Source: Streptomyces sp. A0642 (GTDB lineage Bacteria; Actinomycetota; Actinomycetes; Streptomycetales; Streptomycetaceae). Taken from it: a stretch of DNA of 64,000 bases. The position numbers and the translations under genes are program-made. The stretch lies in NCBI RefSeq assembly GCF_004795105.1, contig NZ_SSBL01000002.1:62001-126000 (forward strand), in the 5' to 3' direction. Each line of letters begins with the position of its first letter. The stretch's first letter is position 1. The notes beneath the pieces were generated by a model. It worked only from the letters and a program-made list of their open reading frames with translations. It ran no database searches and had not been told where the DNA came from. Positions 7,718 through 15,529 of this stretch are shown one piece after another.

Positions 7718-8590
7718 TCAGGAGTGCTCGACGAAGGTGTCGTCGAGGACCGGGGCGTTGTCCCGCTCCACGGCTCGCACCTCGACGCGCACCTGGTCCG
7801 GGGAGGTCCACATCTCGATGCGGAGGGTCTCGCCGGGGAAGACGACCCCGGTGAACCGGGTGCGGTAGGAGCGGATACGGGTCACATCGCCACCGAGCAC
7901 GGTGTCGGTGACGGCCTTGAGCGTCATGCCGTAGGTGCACAGGCCGTGCAGGATCGGCCGGCCGAAGCCGGCCTTCGCCGCGAAGTCAGGGTCGGCGTGG
8001 AGCGGATTCCAGTCCCCGGAGAGGCGGTACAGCAGTGCCTGATCGGGGCGGACCGGCCGTTCGACCACGTGGTCGCCCGTGACGGCGGGGTAGGCCGTGC
8101 GCGCGGACGGGCCGCGCTCGCCGCCGAATCCGCCCTCCCCGCGGACGAAGATCTGGGAGTCGCTGGTCCACAGCGGCCCGTCGTCGTCGGCCGCCTCCGT
8201 ACGCAGCACCAGCACGGCCGCCTTCACCTTGTCGTAGACCGCGGCGACCTTCGAGGTGGTCACGGCACTGCCCCTCACCGGGACCGGCCGGTGCACCCGC
8301 ACGCTCTGCCCGCCGTGCAGGACGGCCGCGAGGTCGACGTCGACGCCGGGTACCGAGAGGCCGCCGGCCAGGGCCGCGCCCGCCCCCGCGACCGTGGCGA
8401 AGGACGGCAGCACCTGGAGGCGGGACTCCAGGGTGTAGCGCAGCTCGCCGGGGTCGACGGCGGGGTCGGCCAGTCCCGGGCGCGCGCCTGCTCCGATCCC
8501 GAGGTGGTAGAGCTGAACGTCCTTGTGGTCCCAGCTGATCCGGCTGGTCCGGGGTTCGGCGGCGAGAGCTTTTTCGGCATCAATGGGCAT
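7718..8590 (-). CDS. hsd4B: MaoC-like 2-enoyl-CoA hydratase, double hot-dog (Hsd4B-like)
   Basis: The 290-residue protein has two hot-dog halves. The C-terminal half carries the hydratase-2 motif SGDWNPLHADPDFA with catalytic Asp and His, followed by ILHGLCTYGM. The N-terminus (MPIDAEKALAAE, DVQLYHLGIGAGA) and centre (AVLHGGQSVRVHRPVP, RGEGGFGGERGPS) closely match M. tuberculosis Rv3538 (Hsd4B). It would hydrate the side-chain enoyl-CoA made by an acyl-CoA dehydrogenase and pass the product to Hsd4A. It is the first gene of a three-gene minus-strand operon. ATG 8590 is the conserved start. The upstream region holds a perfect KstR-type box 96 bp away and the CTGAC-N5-GTCAG palindrome 158 bp away. 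Confidence 0.9.
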   Translation of the reverse strand: MPIDAEKALAAEPRTSRISWDHKDVQLYHLGIGAGARPGLADPAVDPGELRYTLESRLQVLPSFATVAGAGAALAGGLSVPGVDVDLAAVLHGGQSVRVHRPVPVRGSAVTTSKVAAVYDKVKAAVLVLRTEAADDDGPLWTSDSQIFVRGEGGFGGERGPSARTAYPAVTGDHVVERPVRPDQALLYRLSGDWNPLHADPDFAAKAGFGRPILHGLCTYGMTLKAVTDTVLGGDVTRIRSYRTRFTGVVFPGETLRIEMWTSPDQVRVEVRAVERDNAPVLDDTFVEHS

Positions 8591-8685
8591 GGGGAAGCTG
8601 CTCCTCGACGGTGAGAGACCTCGGTGCGGCCGTCCGCACCGTCGGCCGCACCGAGGTCGTGCGGGGACCGGAGCCCACGTCCGTT

Positions 8686-8701
8686 CTAGAACGCGTTCTA
8701 G
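8686..8701. promoter_or_regulatory. KstR box upstream of hsd4B (perfect palindrome)
   Basis: CTAGAACGCGTTCTAG is a perfect 16-bp palindrome containing TAGAACGCGTTCTA, which fits the KstR consensus TnnAACnnGTTnnA at every fixed position. It lies between hsd4B and the divergent ABC exporter operon and is about 96 bp from hsd4B. A kstR-like gene is present at 32699-33310. Confidence 0.85.
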
Positions 8702-8747
8702 CCGGTTGGCCTATGTATAACGCAGCGCCCAGGAGTTGGGAAGACTG

Positions 8748-8762
8748 CTGACGTATCGTCAG
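8748..8762. promoter_or_regulatory. CTGAC-N5-GTCAG palindrome, site 1
   Basis: CTGACGTATCGTCAG is palindromic over CTGACG/CGTCAG. It is one of five sites of the same design found upstream of steroid-catabolism genes in this window. It lies 46 bp beyond the KstR box of the hsd4B operon, suggesting a second regulator of that promoter. The cognate protein is unknown to me. Confidence 0.6.
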
Positions 8763-8802
8763 TTCGACTGTGCGACAGGCTCTCTGCCGCCCCTCGCGGG
8801 CC

Positions 8803-8818
8803 GATGACATTTGTCATC
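8803..8818. promoter_or_regulatory. DesR-type operator (GATGACATTTGTCATC)
   Basis: This is a dyad with 7-bp arms GATGACA and TGTCATC around TT, centred about 66 bp upstream of the ABC ATPase start. The TGACA-TT-TGTCA core resembles sites reported upstream of operons encoding DesK/DesR-type two-component systems with ABC-2 exporters. The operon here encodes such a kinase, so autoregulation through its response regulator is likely. Confidence 0.65.
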
Positions 8819-8863
8819 GCCGACTGCGTACATGCGCCTCTGCCCCGGCGTATCCGGGCTCCG

Positions 8864-8869
8864 TAGCGT
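8864..8869 (+). promoter_or_regulatory. -10 element of a leaderless ABC exporter promoter
   Basis: TAGCGT ends seven bases before ATG 8877 and there is no Shine-Dalgarno sequence. Transcription probably starts at the A of the start codon, giving a leaderless mRNA. The DesR-type dyad lies about 45 bp further upstream. Confidence 0.55.
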
Positions 8870-8876
8870 CGTACGC

Positions 8877-9815
8877 ATGACGCAGACAACGGGGAACGGG
8901 GCCGCGGTGGTCTTCACCGGGGCGGTGAAGACCTTCGGCGGACCCGGACAGCGGGTACGGGCCGTGGACGGGATCGGGCTGACCGTCGGACGGGGCGAGA
9001 CCGTCGCCCTGCTCGGGCGGAACGGGGCGGGCAAGTCCACCGCGATCAGCCTCCTGCTCGGGCTGAACGAGCCGGACGCGGGCAGCGTGCGGGTGCTCGG
9101 CCTCGCCCCGGCGCAGGCCGTGCGGGCGGGCCTGGTCGGGGCCATGCTCCAGGACGGGCGGCCCATCCCGCGGGTCAGCGTCCGGGAGCTGGTCGCCTTC
9201 GTCGCCTCCACCTACCCGCGGCCGCTGCCGGTCGCCGAGGCACTGGCCCTGGCCTGCGTGACGGAGTACGCGGACCGGCGGATCGACAAGCTCTCCGGCG
9301 GCCAGATCCAGCGGGTCCGGTTCGCCGTGGCGCTGGCCGGGAATCCGGAGCTGATCGTGCTGGACGAGCCGACCGCGGCGCTGGACGTGGAGGGGCGGCA
9401 CGCGTTCTGGGAGTCCATGCGGGCCTACGCCCGCCGCGGCAACACGGTGCTGTTCTCCACCCACTACCTGGAGGAGGCCGACGAGAACGCCGACCGCATC
9501 GTGGTCCTCGACCGCGGCCGGATCGTCGCGGACGGAAGCGGCGATGCCATCAAGTCCGCGGCCGGCCACAGCCAGGTCTCCTTCGACCTGGCGGCCCGGC
9601 CCACCGAGGGCCTGGACCTGCTGCCCGGAGTCGTGACGGTCGAGGTGACCGGCGACCGTGCGGTGCTGCACACGGACGACTCGGACGCCACCGTGGTGGA
9701 ACTCGCCCGGCTCGGCCTCGTCCGCGGCCTCCAGGTGTCCCGGGCATCGCTGGAGGCCGCCTTCCTCTCCCTCACCGCGCCCGCCGCCTCCCGTGCCGAG
9801 AAGGAGTCCGTCTGA
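8877..9815 (+). CDS. ABC transporter ATP-binding protein (ABC-2 exporter)
   Basis: The 312-residue ATPase has Walker A GRNGAGKST near residue 48, a Q-loop at MLQDGR, signature LSGGQIQRVRF, Walker B LIVLDEP and the H-loop in STHYLEEAD. The ABC-2/drug-export type is indicated by the C-terminal extension after VLDRGRIVADG. It powers the permease encoded next. The start at ATG 8877 is leaderless. The upstream in-frame ATGs at 8811 and 8832 lie in or near the operator region and have no promoter in front of them. The stop overlaps the permease start (TGATG). The substrate is unknown; systems wired to DesK-type kinases often respond to membrane or antibiotic stress. Confidence 0.92.
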   Translation: MTQTTGNGAAVVFTGAVKTFGGPGQRVRAVDGIGLTVGRGETVALLGRNGAGKSTAISLLLGLNEPDAGSVRVLGLAPAQAVRAGLVGAMLQDGRPIPRVSVRELVAFVASTYPRPLPVAEALALACVTEYADRRIDKLSGGQIQRVRFAVALAGNPELIVLDEPTAALDVEGRHAFWESMRAYARRGNTVLFSTHYLEEADENADRIVVLDRGRIVADGSGDAIKSAAGHSQVSFDLAARPTEGLDLLPGVVTVEVTGDRAVLHTDDSDATVVELARLGLVRGLQVSRASLEAAFLSLTAPAASRAEKESV

Positions 9816-10537
9816 TGTACCGCTACATCGTGCTCGAGATCCGCCGCACCCTGCGCGACGGCCACTTCCTGGTCTTCGGAACCGCCATGCCCGTGATGAT
9901 GTACCTGATCTTCACGAACATCGGCGGCGGCGACGGGGCCGACGGCTGGAGGACCGCCTCCATGGTCGGCATGGCCGCGTACGGGGCACTGGGCTCCGCC
10001 ATGTCGATCGGCACGGGCGTCGCCTCCGACAAGTCCCTGGGTTGGCTCCAGCAGCTGCGGATCACCCCGCTGCCACCCACGCACGCGGTCGTGGGCCGGG
10101 CCGTCAGCGGCTCGGTGACCGTCCTGCCGGCGATCCTGAGCGTGCTGCTGGCCGGCGGCCTGGTCAACGGGGTGCGGATGGCGGCCTGGCAGTGGGCCGC
10201 CCTGCTCCTGCTGCTCTGGATCGGCGCACTGCCCTTCACCCTGCTCGGCCTGGGCAACGGCTACCGGCTCACCCCCCAGGGCACCGGAGTCGTCAACATC
10301 GCCTGCCTGATGGGCTTCGGCGTCGTCGGCGGGCTCTGGTTCCCGCTGGAACTGCTTCCCGAGTGGCTGCGCTCGGTCGGCAGGTTCACCCCCGCCCACC
10401 GGTTCGCCGACCTGGGCCGGGCGGTCACGGAGGGACACGCGCCGGGAGCCACGACCGTCGCCGTGCTCACCGCGTGGCTTCTGCTGTTCGGTGCGTACGC
10501 CGTCATCTCGTACCGTCGGTCCGCGAGGACGGTGTGA
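9815..10537 (+). CDS. ABC-2 type permease
   Basis: The 240-residue integral membrane protein has six predicted helices: FLVFGTAMPVMMYLIF, the glycine-rich segment after TASMVGMAAYGALG, VTVLPAILSVLLAGGLV, WAALLLLLWIGALPF, VVNIACLMGFGVVGG and AVLTAWLLLFGAYAVI. This is the ABC2_membrane (PF01061/PF12698) layout. The conserved FPLELLPEWL and RFTPAHRFADLGRA stretch near the C-terminus is typical of permeases paired with DesK kinases. It forms the membrane channel for the ATPase encoded immediately upstream, with which it shares one base. The end is 12 bp from the preferred kinase start. Confidence 0.9.
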   Translation: MYRYIVLEIRRTLRDGHFLVFGTAMPVMMYLIFTNIGGGDGADGWRTASMVGMAAYGALGSAMSIGTGVASDKSLGWLQQLRITPLPPTHAVVGRAVSGSVTVLPAILSVLLAGGLVNGVRMAAWQWAALLLLLWIGALPFTLLGLGNGYRLTPQGTGVVNIACLMGFGVVGGLWFPLELLPEWLRSVGRFTPAHRFADLGRAVTEGHAPGATTVAVLTAWLLLFGAYAVISYRRSARTV

Positions 10538-10548
10538 CGGGAGTGAAC

Positions 10549-11739
10549 ATGTTCGGGAGCGGAAGAGCGGCACGGAGGGAGCGGCGCCGGCTGCGCAAGG
10601 AGGACCGCCGCCCCGGCCCCCCGGGGCCGTACGCCCTGCTGCCCTGGCTGCTGATGGGCCTGGGCTCCTTCTCCAACCTCTTCCAGGGCGAGACCCCCAA
10701 CCCCTGGGTCGGCGGCCTCGGGCTGCTGGCCTTCAACTCCCTCTACGTCTCCGTGGTGTTCCGGGGCTTCGCCAAGGAGAAGCGCGAGAGCCCGGTGTCG
10801 TACGCCCTGCTGGGCGCGATGGCCGTCATCACCTTCGGCCTGGCGATCGGGTACGGCGGCAGCTGGCTGCTGTTCTTCCCGCTGCTCTCGCTGGCGTGCG
10901 GAACCATCCTGCGCCACCGCCTGCTGGGCGCCGGGCTGTTCGGCCTCGCCGTGGCCGCGTGCCTGATCGCCGTGTGGCGCGACGACAGCACGTCGACCCC
11001 CTGGACCCTGGGGTACGGAACGTTCATCTCGGGCGCGGTGACGGCGGCGATCCTCACCCTGTCGGAAACGGTGATGGAGCTGCGCTCGACCCGGCAGGAA
11101 CTGGCCCGCACCGCCGTCGAGAAGGAGCGGCTGCGCTTCTCCCGCGATCTGCACGACCTGCTGGGCCACACGCTCTCGGTGATCGTCGTCAAGTCCGAGG
11201 CCGCGCGCAGGCTCGCGCCGCGCGACATCGACGCGGCGCTGTCCCAGGTCGCCGACATCGAGTCCGTCGGCCGGCAGGCGCTCACCGAGATCCGCGAGGC
11301 GGTCACCGGCTACCGCGAAGGCAGCCTGGCCACCGAGCTGGACCGCGCGAGGTCCGCGCTGAGCGCCGCCGGGATCGAACCGTCCGTGCGCCGCTCGGGC
11401 CCGCCGCTCGCCCCGCAGACCGAGGCGCTGCTGGGCTGGGTGGTGCGGGAGGCCGTCACCAACGTCGTCCGCCACTCCACCGCGACCACCTGCGCGTTCG
11501 TCATCGAGGGGACCCCGGGGCGGGTGCGCCTGACCGTCACCGACGACGGCCGCACCCCGGCCGCCCCGCCCGCCCCCGGCATCGGCGGCACCGGGCTGAA
11601 GGGCCTCACCGAACGCCTCGCGGTGGCCGGCGGTTCCCTGGAGGCGGGCCCCGGAGCGGCCGGCGGCTTCGTGGTCACGGCCGAACTCCCGGCGGACGCG
11701 GCGGGAGCGCCGGAGGGCGGTGCGGCCGTGGACCGCTGA
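10549..11739 (+). CDS. DesK-type sensor histidine kinase
   Basis: This is a 396-residue kinase. Residues 20-160 contain five or six transmembrane helices with very short loops and no large extracellular sensor. A HisKA_3 domain follows with the phospho-acceptor motif SRDLHDLLGHTLS. The C-terminal HATPase domain has REAVTNVVRHS and the G-box GTGLKGLTERL. Such kinases sense membrane state and phosphorylate NarL/LuxR-type regulators. ATG 10549 has GGGAG five bases upstream; GTG 10534, overlapping the permease stop, is an alternative. No response regulator follows directly. The nearest is at 13352, beyond an unrelated gene. Confidence 0.9.
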   Translation: MFGSGRAARRERRRLRKEDRRPGPPGPYALLPWLLMGLGSFSNLFQGETPNPWVGGLGLLAFNSLYVSVVFRGFAKEKRESPVSYALLGAMAVITFGLAIGYGGSWLLFFPLLSLACGTILRHRLLGAGLFGLAVAACLIAVWRDDSTSTPWTLGYGTFISGAVTAAILTLSETVMELRSTRQELARTAVEKERLRFSRDLHDLLGHTLSVIVVKSEAARRLAPRDIDAALSQVADIESVGRQALTEIREAVTGYREGSLATELDRARSALSAAGIEPSVRRSGPPLAPQTEALLGWVVREAVTNVVRHSTATTCAFVIEGTPGRVRLTVTDDGRTPAAPPAPGIGGTGLKGLTERLAVAGGSLEAGPGAAGGFVVTAELPADAAGAPEGGAAVDR

Positions 11740-12018
11740 ACGGTGGCGGGACTCGCGCCGCAAGAGGGCGAACGCCTCGGCACGAAGGCCCGGCGTGGGG
11801 CCGCTCAGCGCTCCGGCCGACCTTGCCCGCGGTTGCGGAGCCCGCCCCGAATGCGACGGTGCGTGCCTGCGTGCGGCTGCCGCGGGTGGTGCGGACGGCG
11901 CTTGTCAGCTGAAGGGCCTGGGGTGGGCGCCCCTCACGGCACCCGGCCCGAAGGAGCGCTGCCGACCACGTCCGCACGCTTCGGGGTGTGTTAGACAGGT
12001 GGTAATCAGAGGGGTATT
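11740..12018. other. Intergenic region between kinase and opine-dehydrogenase-like gene
   Basis: I found no supportable gene in these 279 bases, where the response-regulator gene would normally begin. The last 40 bases are distinctly A/T-richer than their surroundings (TTAGACAGGTGGTAATCAG...GGGGTATTTTG) and probably hold the promoter and ribosome-binding site of the next gene. The base-composition change marks a likely junction of inserted DNA. Confidence 0.5.
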
Positions 12019-13173
12019 TTGCAACAGCTCAGGCTCGGAATCATGTCGCAGGCTCGCAAAGAGAACGAGCACCGCCTGCCGATCCACCCAGCTCACTTCG
12101 AACGCATCGACGGCGACCTCCGGTCCAGCATCTATCTGCAGACCGGTTACGGAGAACACTTCGGCGTTTCGGACCGTCAGCTTGCACCGCTGGTCGCCGG
12201 TTTCCGCTCACGCGAGGAACTGATCGCAGAGTGTGACGTCATCCTGCTGGCCAAACCCCTGCACGAAGATCTGGCGGAGCTGCGGGACGGCCAGGTGCTG
12301 TGGGGCTGGCCGCACTGTGTGCAGGACGAAAAGGTCACGCAGGCAGCCATCGACCGCAGGCTCACCCTGATCGCCTTCGAGGCGATGCATCACTGGACCC
12401 GGAAGGGCGGATTCGGCCTGCACGTGTTCCACAAGAACAACGAGCTGGCCGGCTACTCGTCGGTGTTGCATGCCATGCAGCTGACCGGGACGACCGGTGA
12501 CTACGGGCGCCGGCGGCGTGCGGCGGTGATCGGTTTCGGCGCCACCGCCCGCGGCGCGGTGACCGCCCTCAGCGCGCTGGGCGTGCACGACGTGGACGTG
12601 CTGACTGCCCGCGGCACCACAGCCGTCAGCTCACCGATCCACTCCGCGCGGATCGTGCGCTTCGACCACGACGTGGCCGACGACACCCAGGACCCCCGAC
12701 GCAGCATCGCGCTCACCGAGGACGGCCCGGAGCAGCTGGCCGACTTCCTGGCCGGGCACGACATCATCGTCAACTGCGTGCTCCAGGACACCGCTGCACC
12801 TCTGACGTTCCTCATAGAGGCGGATCTGCCGAAGCTCGCGCCCGGCACCCTCGTCATCGACGTCTCCTGCGACGAGGGCATGGGTTTCACCTGGGCTCGG
12901 CCCACTACCTTCAGCGAGCCGATGTTCACCGTCGGCGACAACGTCCACTACTACGCCGTGGACCACAGCCCCTCCTACCTGTGGGACGCGGCCACGTGGG
13001 AGAACAGCGAGGCGCTGATCCCGTTCCTGCGGCCTGTCCTCGAAGGGCCCGCCGGCTGGGAAGGTGACCGCACCATTCGCCAGGCGATCGAGATCCGTGA
13101 CGGCACCGTCCAGAACCCCGCGGTTCTGGCCTTCCAGCACCGCGCCGAACAGTACCCGCACGCGCTGCTCTGA
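12019..13173 (+). CDS. N5-(carboxyethyl)ornithine synthase-like opine dehydrogenase (AlaDH/PNT family)
   Basis: The 384-residue protein has the alanine dehydrogenase/transhydrogenase fold. The N-terminal LRLGIMSQ...KENEHRLPIHP strand and Lys/Arg motif match that family, and AVIGFGATARGA is a Rossmann nucleotide-binding loop near residue 175. The GYSSVLHAMQLTG and VDHSPSYLWD motifs recall lactococcal N5-(carboxyethyl)ornithine synthase, which reductively couples a 2-oxo acid to an amino acid. The substrate here is unknown. TTG 12019, preceded by GAGGGG, is required to keep the conserved first beta-strand; ATG 12043 would delete it. The gene sits between a sensor kinase and the likely partner regulator, interrupting their usual order. 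It ends in a 12-bp inverted repeat. Confidence 0.75.
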   Translation: MQQLRLGIMSQARKENEHRLPIHPAHFERIDGDLRSSIYLQTGYGEHFGVSDRQLAPLVAGFRSREELIAECDVILLAKPLHEDLAELRDGQVLWGWPHCVQDEKVTQAAIDRRLTLIAFEAMHHWTRKGGFGLHVFHKNNELAGYSSVLHAMQLTGTTGDYGRRRRAAVIGFGATARGAVTALSALGVHDVDVLTARGTTAVSSPIHSARIVRFDHDVADDTQDPRRSIALTEDGPEQLADFLAGHDIIVNCVLQDTAAPLTFLIEADLPKLAPGTLVIDVSCDEGMGFTWARPTTFSEPMFTVGDNVHYYAVDHSPSYLWDAATWENSEALIPFLRPVLEGPAGWEGDRTIRQAIEIRDGTVQNPAVLAFQHRAEQYPHALL

Positions 13174-13182
13174 CCGCCGCCA

Positions 13183-13225
13183 TCTGGTCGACGGCAGACC
13201 CACGCCGGGTCCACCGTCGACCAGA
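13183..13225 (+). terminator. Hairpin terminator after opine-dehydrogenase-like gene
   Basis: TCTGGTCGACGG (13183-13194) and CCGTCGACCAGA (13214-13225) are perfect 12-bp inverted arms separated by 19 bases, starting 10 bases after the stop codon. It would insulate the response-regulator gene from upstream transcription. Confidence 0.6.
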
Positions 13226-13351
13226 CGCGCCGGACGAGGCACGCTGTCATGCGGCGTCGCTGCCCGGGAGTGGCGTGGCCGCCGGCCGGCGCGGCCCCGG
13301 CCGGCCTTGCCGGGACGCGCCCCACCGCCTCACCCGCCCTACCCTGTTCCC

Positions 13352-13993
13352 GTGAACGAGATGCCGCAGGACCACCGCCCGGCCAAGTCCGTACGGGTGC
13401 TGCTCGCCGAGGACCAGGGCATGATGCGCGGCGCGCTCGCCCTGCTGCTCGGCCTGGAGCCGGACATCGAGGTGGTCGCGCAGGTGGGTGCGGGCGACGA
13501 GATCGTGGCCGCCGCGCTGACGTCGCGGCCCGATGTGGCGCTCCTCGACATCGAACTGCCGGGCCGCAGCGGGCTGGACGCGGCCGCCGACCTGCGGGAG
13601 GAGGTGCCGGACTGCCGGGTGCTGATCCTCACCACCTTCGGCCGGCCCGGCTATCTGCGGCGCGCGATGGAGGCCGGGGCGGCGGGTTTCCTGGTGAAGG
13701 ACGGCCCGGTCGAGGAGCTCGCGGCGGCGATCCGCCGGGTGCTGGCCGGGGAGACCGTCATCGATCCGGCCCTGGCCGCCGCGGCGCTGAGCGCCGGCCC
13801 GAGCCCGCTGACCGCGCGCGAGCGCGACGCGCTGGTCGCCTCGGTGGACGGGGCGACGGTCGCCGACATCGCGCTCAAGCTGCACCTGTCGGAGTCGACG
13901 GTCCGCAACTACCTGTCCTCGGCGATCGGGAAGACGGGCACCCGCAACCGGATGGAGGCGGTCCGGGCGGCCCGTCAGCAGGGGTGGCTCTGA
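13352..13993 (+). CDS. NarL/LuxR-family response regulator
   Basis: The 213-residue protein has a receiver domain with acidic residues EDQ near 23 and the phospho-acceptor Asp in VALLDIELPG. The conserved Thr/Lys region is LILTTF...FLVKDGP. A C-terminal LuxR-type helix-turn-helix follows (LTARERDAL...TVADIALKLHLSESTVRNYL). It is the expected partner class for the DesK-type kinase at 10549. GTG 13352 lies six bases after TACCCT and has no ribosome-binding site, so it is probably leaderless with its own promoter; ATG 13361 is an in-frame alternative. The separation from the kinase is unusual. The gene is convergent with the MFS gene, with only 14 bases between. Confidence 0.9.
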   Translation: MNEMPQDHRPAKSVRVLLAEDQGMMRGALALLLGLEPDIEVVAQVGAGDEIVAAALTSRPDVALLDIELPGRSGLDAAADLREEVPDCRVLILTTFGRPGYLRRAMEAGAAGFLVKDGPVEELAAAIRRVLAGETVIDPALAAAALSAGPSPLTARERDALVASVDGATVADIALKLHLSESTVRNYLSSAIGKTGTRNRMEAVRAARQQGWL

Positions 13994-14007
13994 CGGGTGC
14001 CCGGCCC

Positions 14008-15438
14008 TCAGCTCTTCGCCGACCCGTGGCGCGGCAGCCAGAAGACCATCAGCAGCAGCCCGCCGAGCAGGACGCCGCCCGCCGTCCGGAAGGCCAGGGC
14101 GTAGCCGGCCGTGAGTTCCACCGCGTCCGTGGAGCCGGCCGTGCGGGCGGCGGCGACCGTGGAGAGCACGGCCAGGCCGAGCGCGCCGCCCATCGTGCGG
14201 GAGGTGTTGACGAGACCGGAGACCAGGCCCGCTTCGCCGGGGGCCGCGCCGGAGATGGCGAGGGAGGCGAGCGGGGTGGCCGCGAGGCCGGTGCCGGCCA
14301 TCATCAGGACGCCGGGCAGGCAGACCGCCGTGAGGTAGGAGCCGTCGGCCGTCATCGTGGACTGCCAGCCGAAGCCCGCGGCGGCCATCGACGTGCCGAT
14401 CAGCGCCAGGTTCTTCGCGCCGGTACGGGCCATCAGCCGCGGCGCGCACTTGGAGCCGACCACGATGGCCACCGAGGTGGGCATCAGGGCGAGTCCCGCC
14501 CTCAGCGGTGAGTAGTCCAGCACGTTCTGCGCGTACACGGTCATGAAGTACCACATCGAGAACGTGGCCGAGCCGATCACCAGCATCGCCGCGTTCGCCG
14601 ACGCGACCGCCCGCACCCCCAGCACTCGCAGAGGCATCAGCGGCTTCGCCGTCCGGGCCTCCACCAGGGCGAACAGCGCGAGCAGGGCCACGCCGCCCAG
14701 CAGCGGCACCAGGGTCGCGGCGGCGGTCCAGCCCGATTCCTCGGTCTGCACGATGCCGTACGCGACCGAGGCCAGGCCCGCCGTGACGAGCAGGGCCCCC
14801 GGGAGGTCGATCCGGCCGCGGTCACCGGCCCGGCCCTCGGCGAGCCACAGCGTCGCGCCGATCAGGACGAGCACCCCGACGGGCACGTTGATGAGCAGGA
14901 CCCACCGCCAGGACAGGGCGTCGGTGAGCGCCCCGCCGATCAGTCCGCCGGCCGCGCCGCCGCCCGCGCCGACGGCCATCCAGGTGCCGATGGCCCTGGC
15001 CCTGGCGGGCCCCTCGGGGACGGCCGCGGTGAGCAGGGTGAGCGTCGCGGGGGCGAGCACCGCCGCGCCGAGTCCCTGGGCGGCCCGGGCGGCGAGCAAC
15101 TGCCAGCCCTCCTGGGCGAGCCCGCCGGCGAGGGAGGCGGCGGTGAACAGGCCGAGGCCGACGAGGAACATCCGCTTGCGGCCGTACAGGTCGGCGGCCC
15201 GGCCCCCGAGCAGCATGAACCCGGCGAAGGCGATGGAGTACGCGTTGAGCACCCACTGCAGCCCGGCGGCGCTCAGCCCGAGGTCCGTGCGCATGGACGG
15301 GAGGGCCACATTGACGACGGACACGTCGAGGACGACGAGGAACTGGCCGGTGCAGGCGGCGAGCACGACCGCCCAGGTGCGGGTCCGGGTGCCGCCGGTA
15401 CGGCGTGTGGGCGTCGAGACGTCAACCATGGGCGTCAT
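14008..15438 (-). CDS. MFS multidrug transporter (DHA2-type)
   Basis: The 476-residue polytopic protein is of the drug:H+ antiporter-2 class. The first helices carry LAACTGQFLVVLDVSVVNVALPSM (motif C-like region), followed by the loop 2-3 signature GGRAADLYGRKRMF, the antiporter stretch RAAQGLGAAVLAPATL, and W-R-W-V-L-L-I-N-V-P. About 12-14 membrane helices are visible. It would export hydrophobic compounds using the proton gradient. ATG 15438 is used, with ATG 15429 close behind; neither has a good ribosome-binding site. It is transcribed separately from the thiolase, which ends 92 bp from this start, although both are on the minus strand. Confidence 0.9.
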   Translation of the reverse strand: MTPMVDVSTPTRRTGGTRTRTWAVVLAACTGQFLVVLDVSVVNVALPSMRTDLGLSAAGLQWVLNAYSIAFAGFMLLGGRAADLYGRKRMFLVGLGLFTAASLAGGLAQEGWQLLAARAAQGLGAAVLAPATLTLLTAAVPEGPARARAIGTWMAVGAGGGAAGGLIGGALTDALSWRWVLLINVPVGVLVLIGATLWLAEGRAGDRGRIDLPGALLVTAGLASVAYGIVQTEESGWTAAATLVPLLGGVALLALFALVEARTAKPLMPLRVLGVRAVASANAAMLVIGSATFSMWYFMTVYAQNVLDYSPLRAGLALMPTSVAIVVGSKCAPRLMARTGAKNLALIGTSMAAAGFGWQSTMTADGSYLTAVCLPGVLMMAGTGLAATPLASLAISGAAPGEAGLVSGLVNTSRTMGGALGLAVLSTVAAARTAGSTDAVELTAGYALAFRTAGGVLLGGLLLMVFWLPRHGSAKS

Positions 15439-15529
15439 ACTCGCAGCCGCCCCGCGCCCCGTACATCGGTTTCCGGACCGTTCCGGCCTCGGTCCTGGGG
15501 CGTAGGCCCCGGACCGGGCCCTCACCGCC

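Noticed and set aside
11743-11994. 83-codon frame after the sensor kinase as a response-regulator remnant
   Set aside because: The translation is Cys/Arg/Gly-rich with no receiver or helix-turn-helix motif.
12043-12045. ATG 12043 as the start of the opine-dehydrogenase-like gene
   Set aside because: It would remove the conserved first beta-strand LRLGI; TTG 12019 keeps it and has a better-placed ribosome-binding site.
13994-14007. Terminator between the response regulator and the MFS gene
   Set aside because: The 14-bp gap holds no inverted repeat long enough to support a call.
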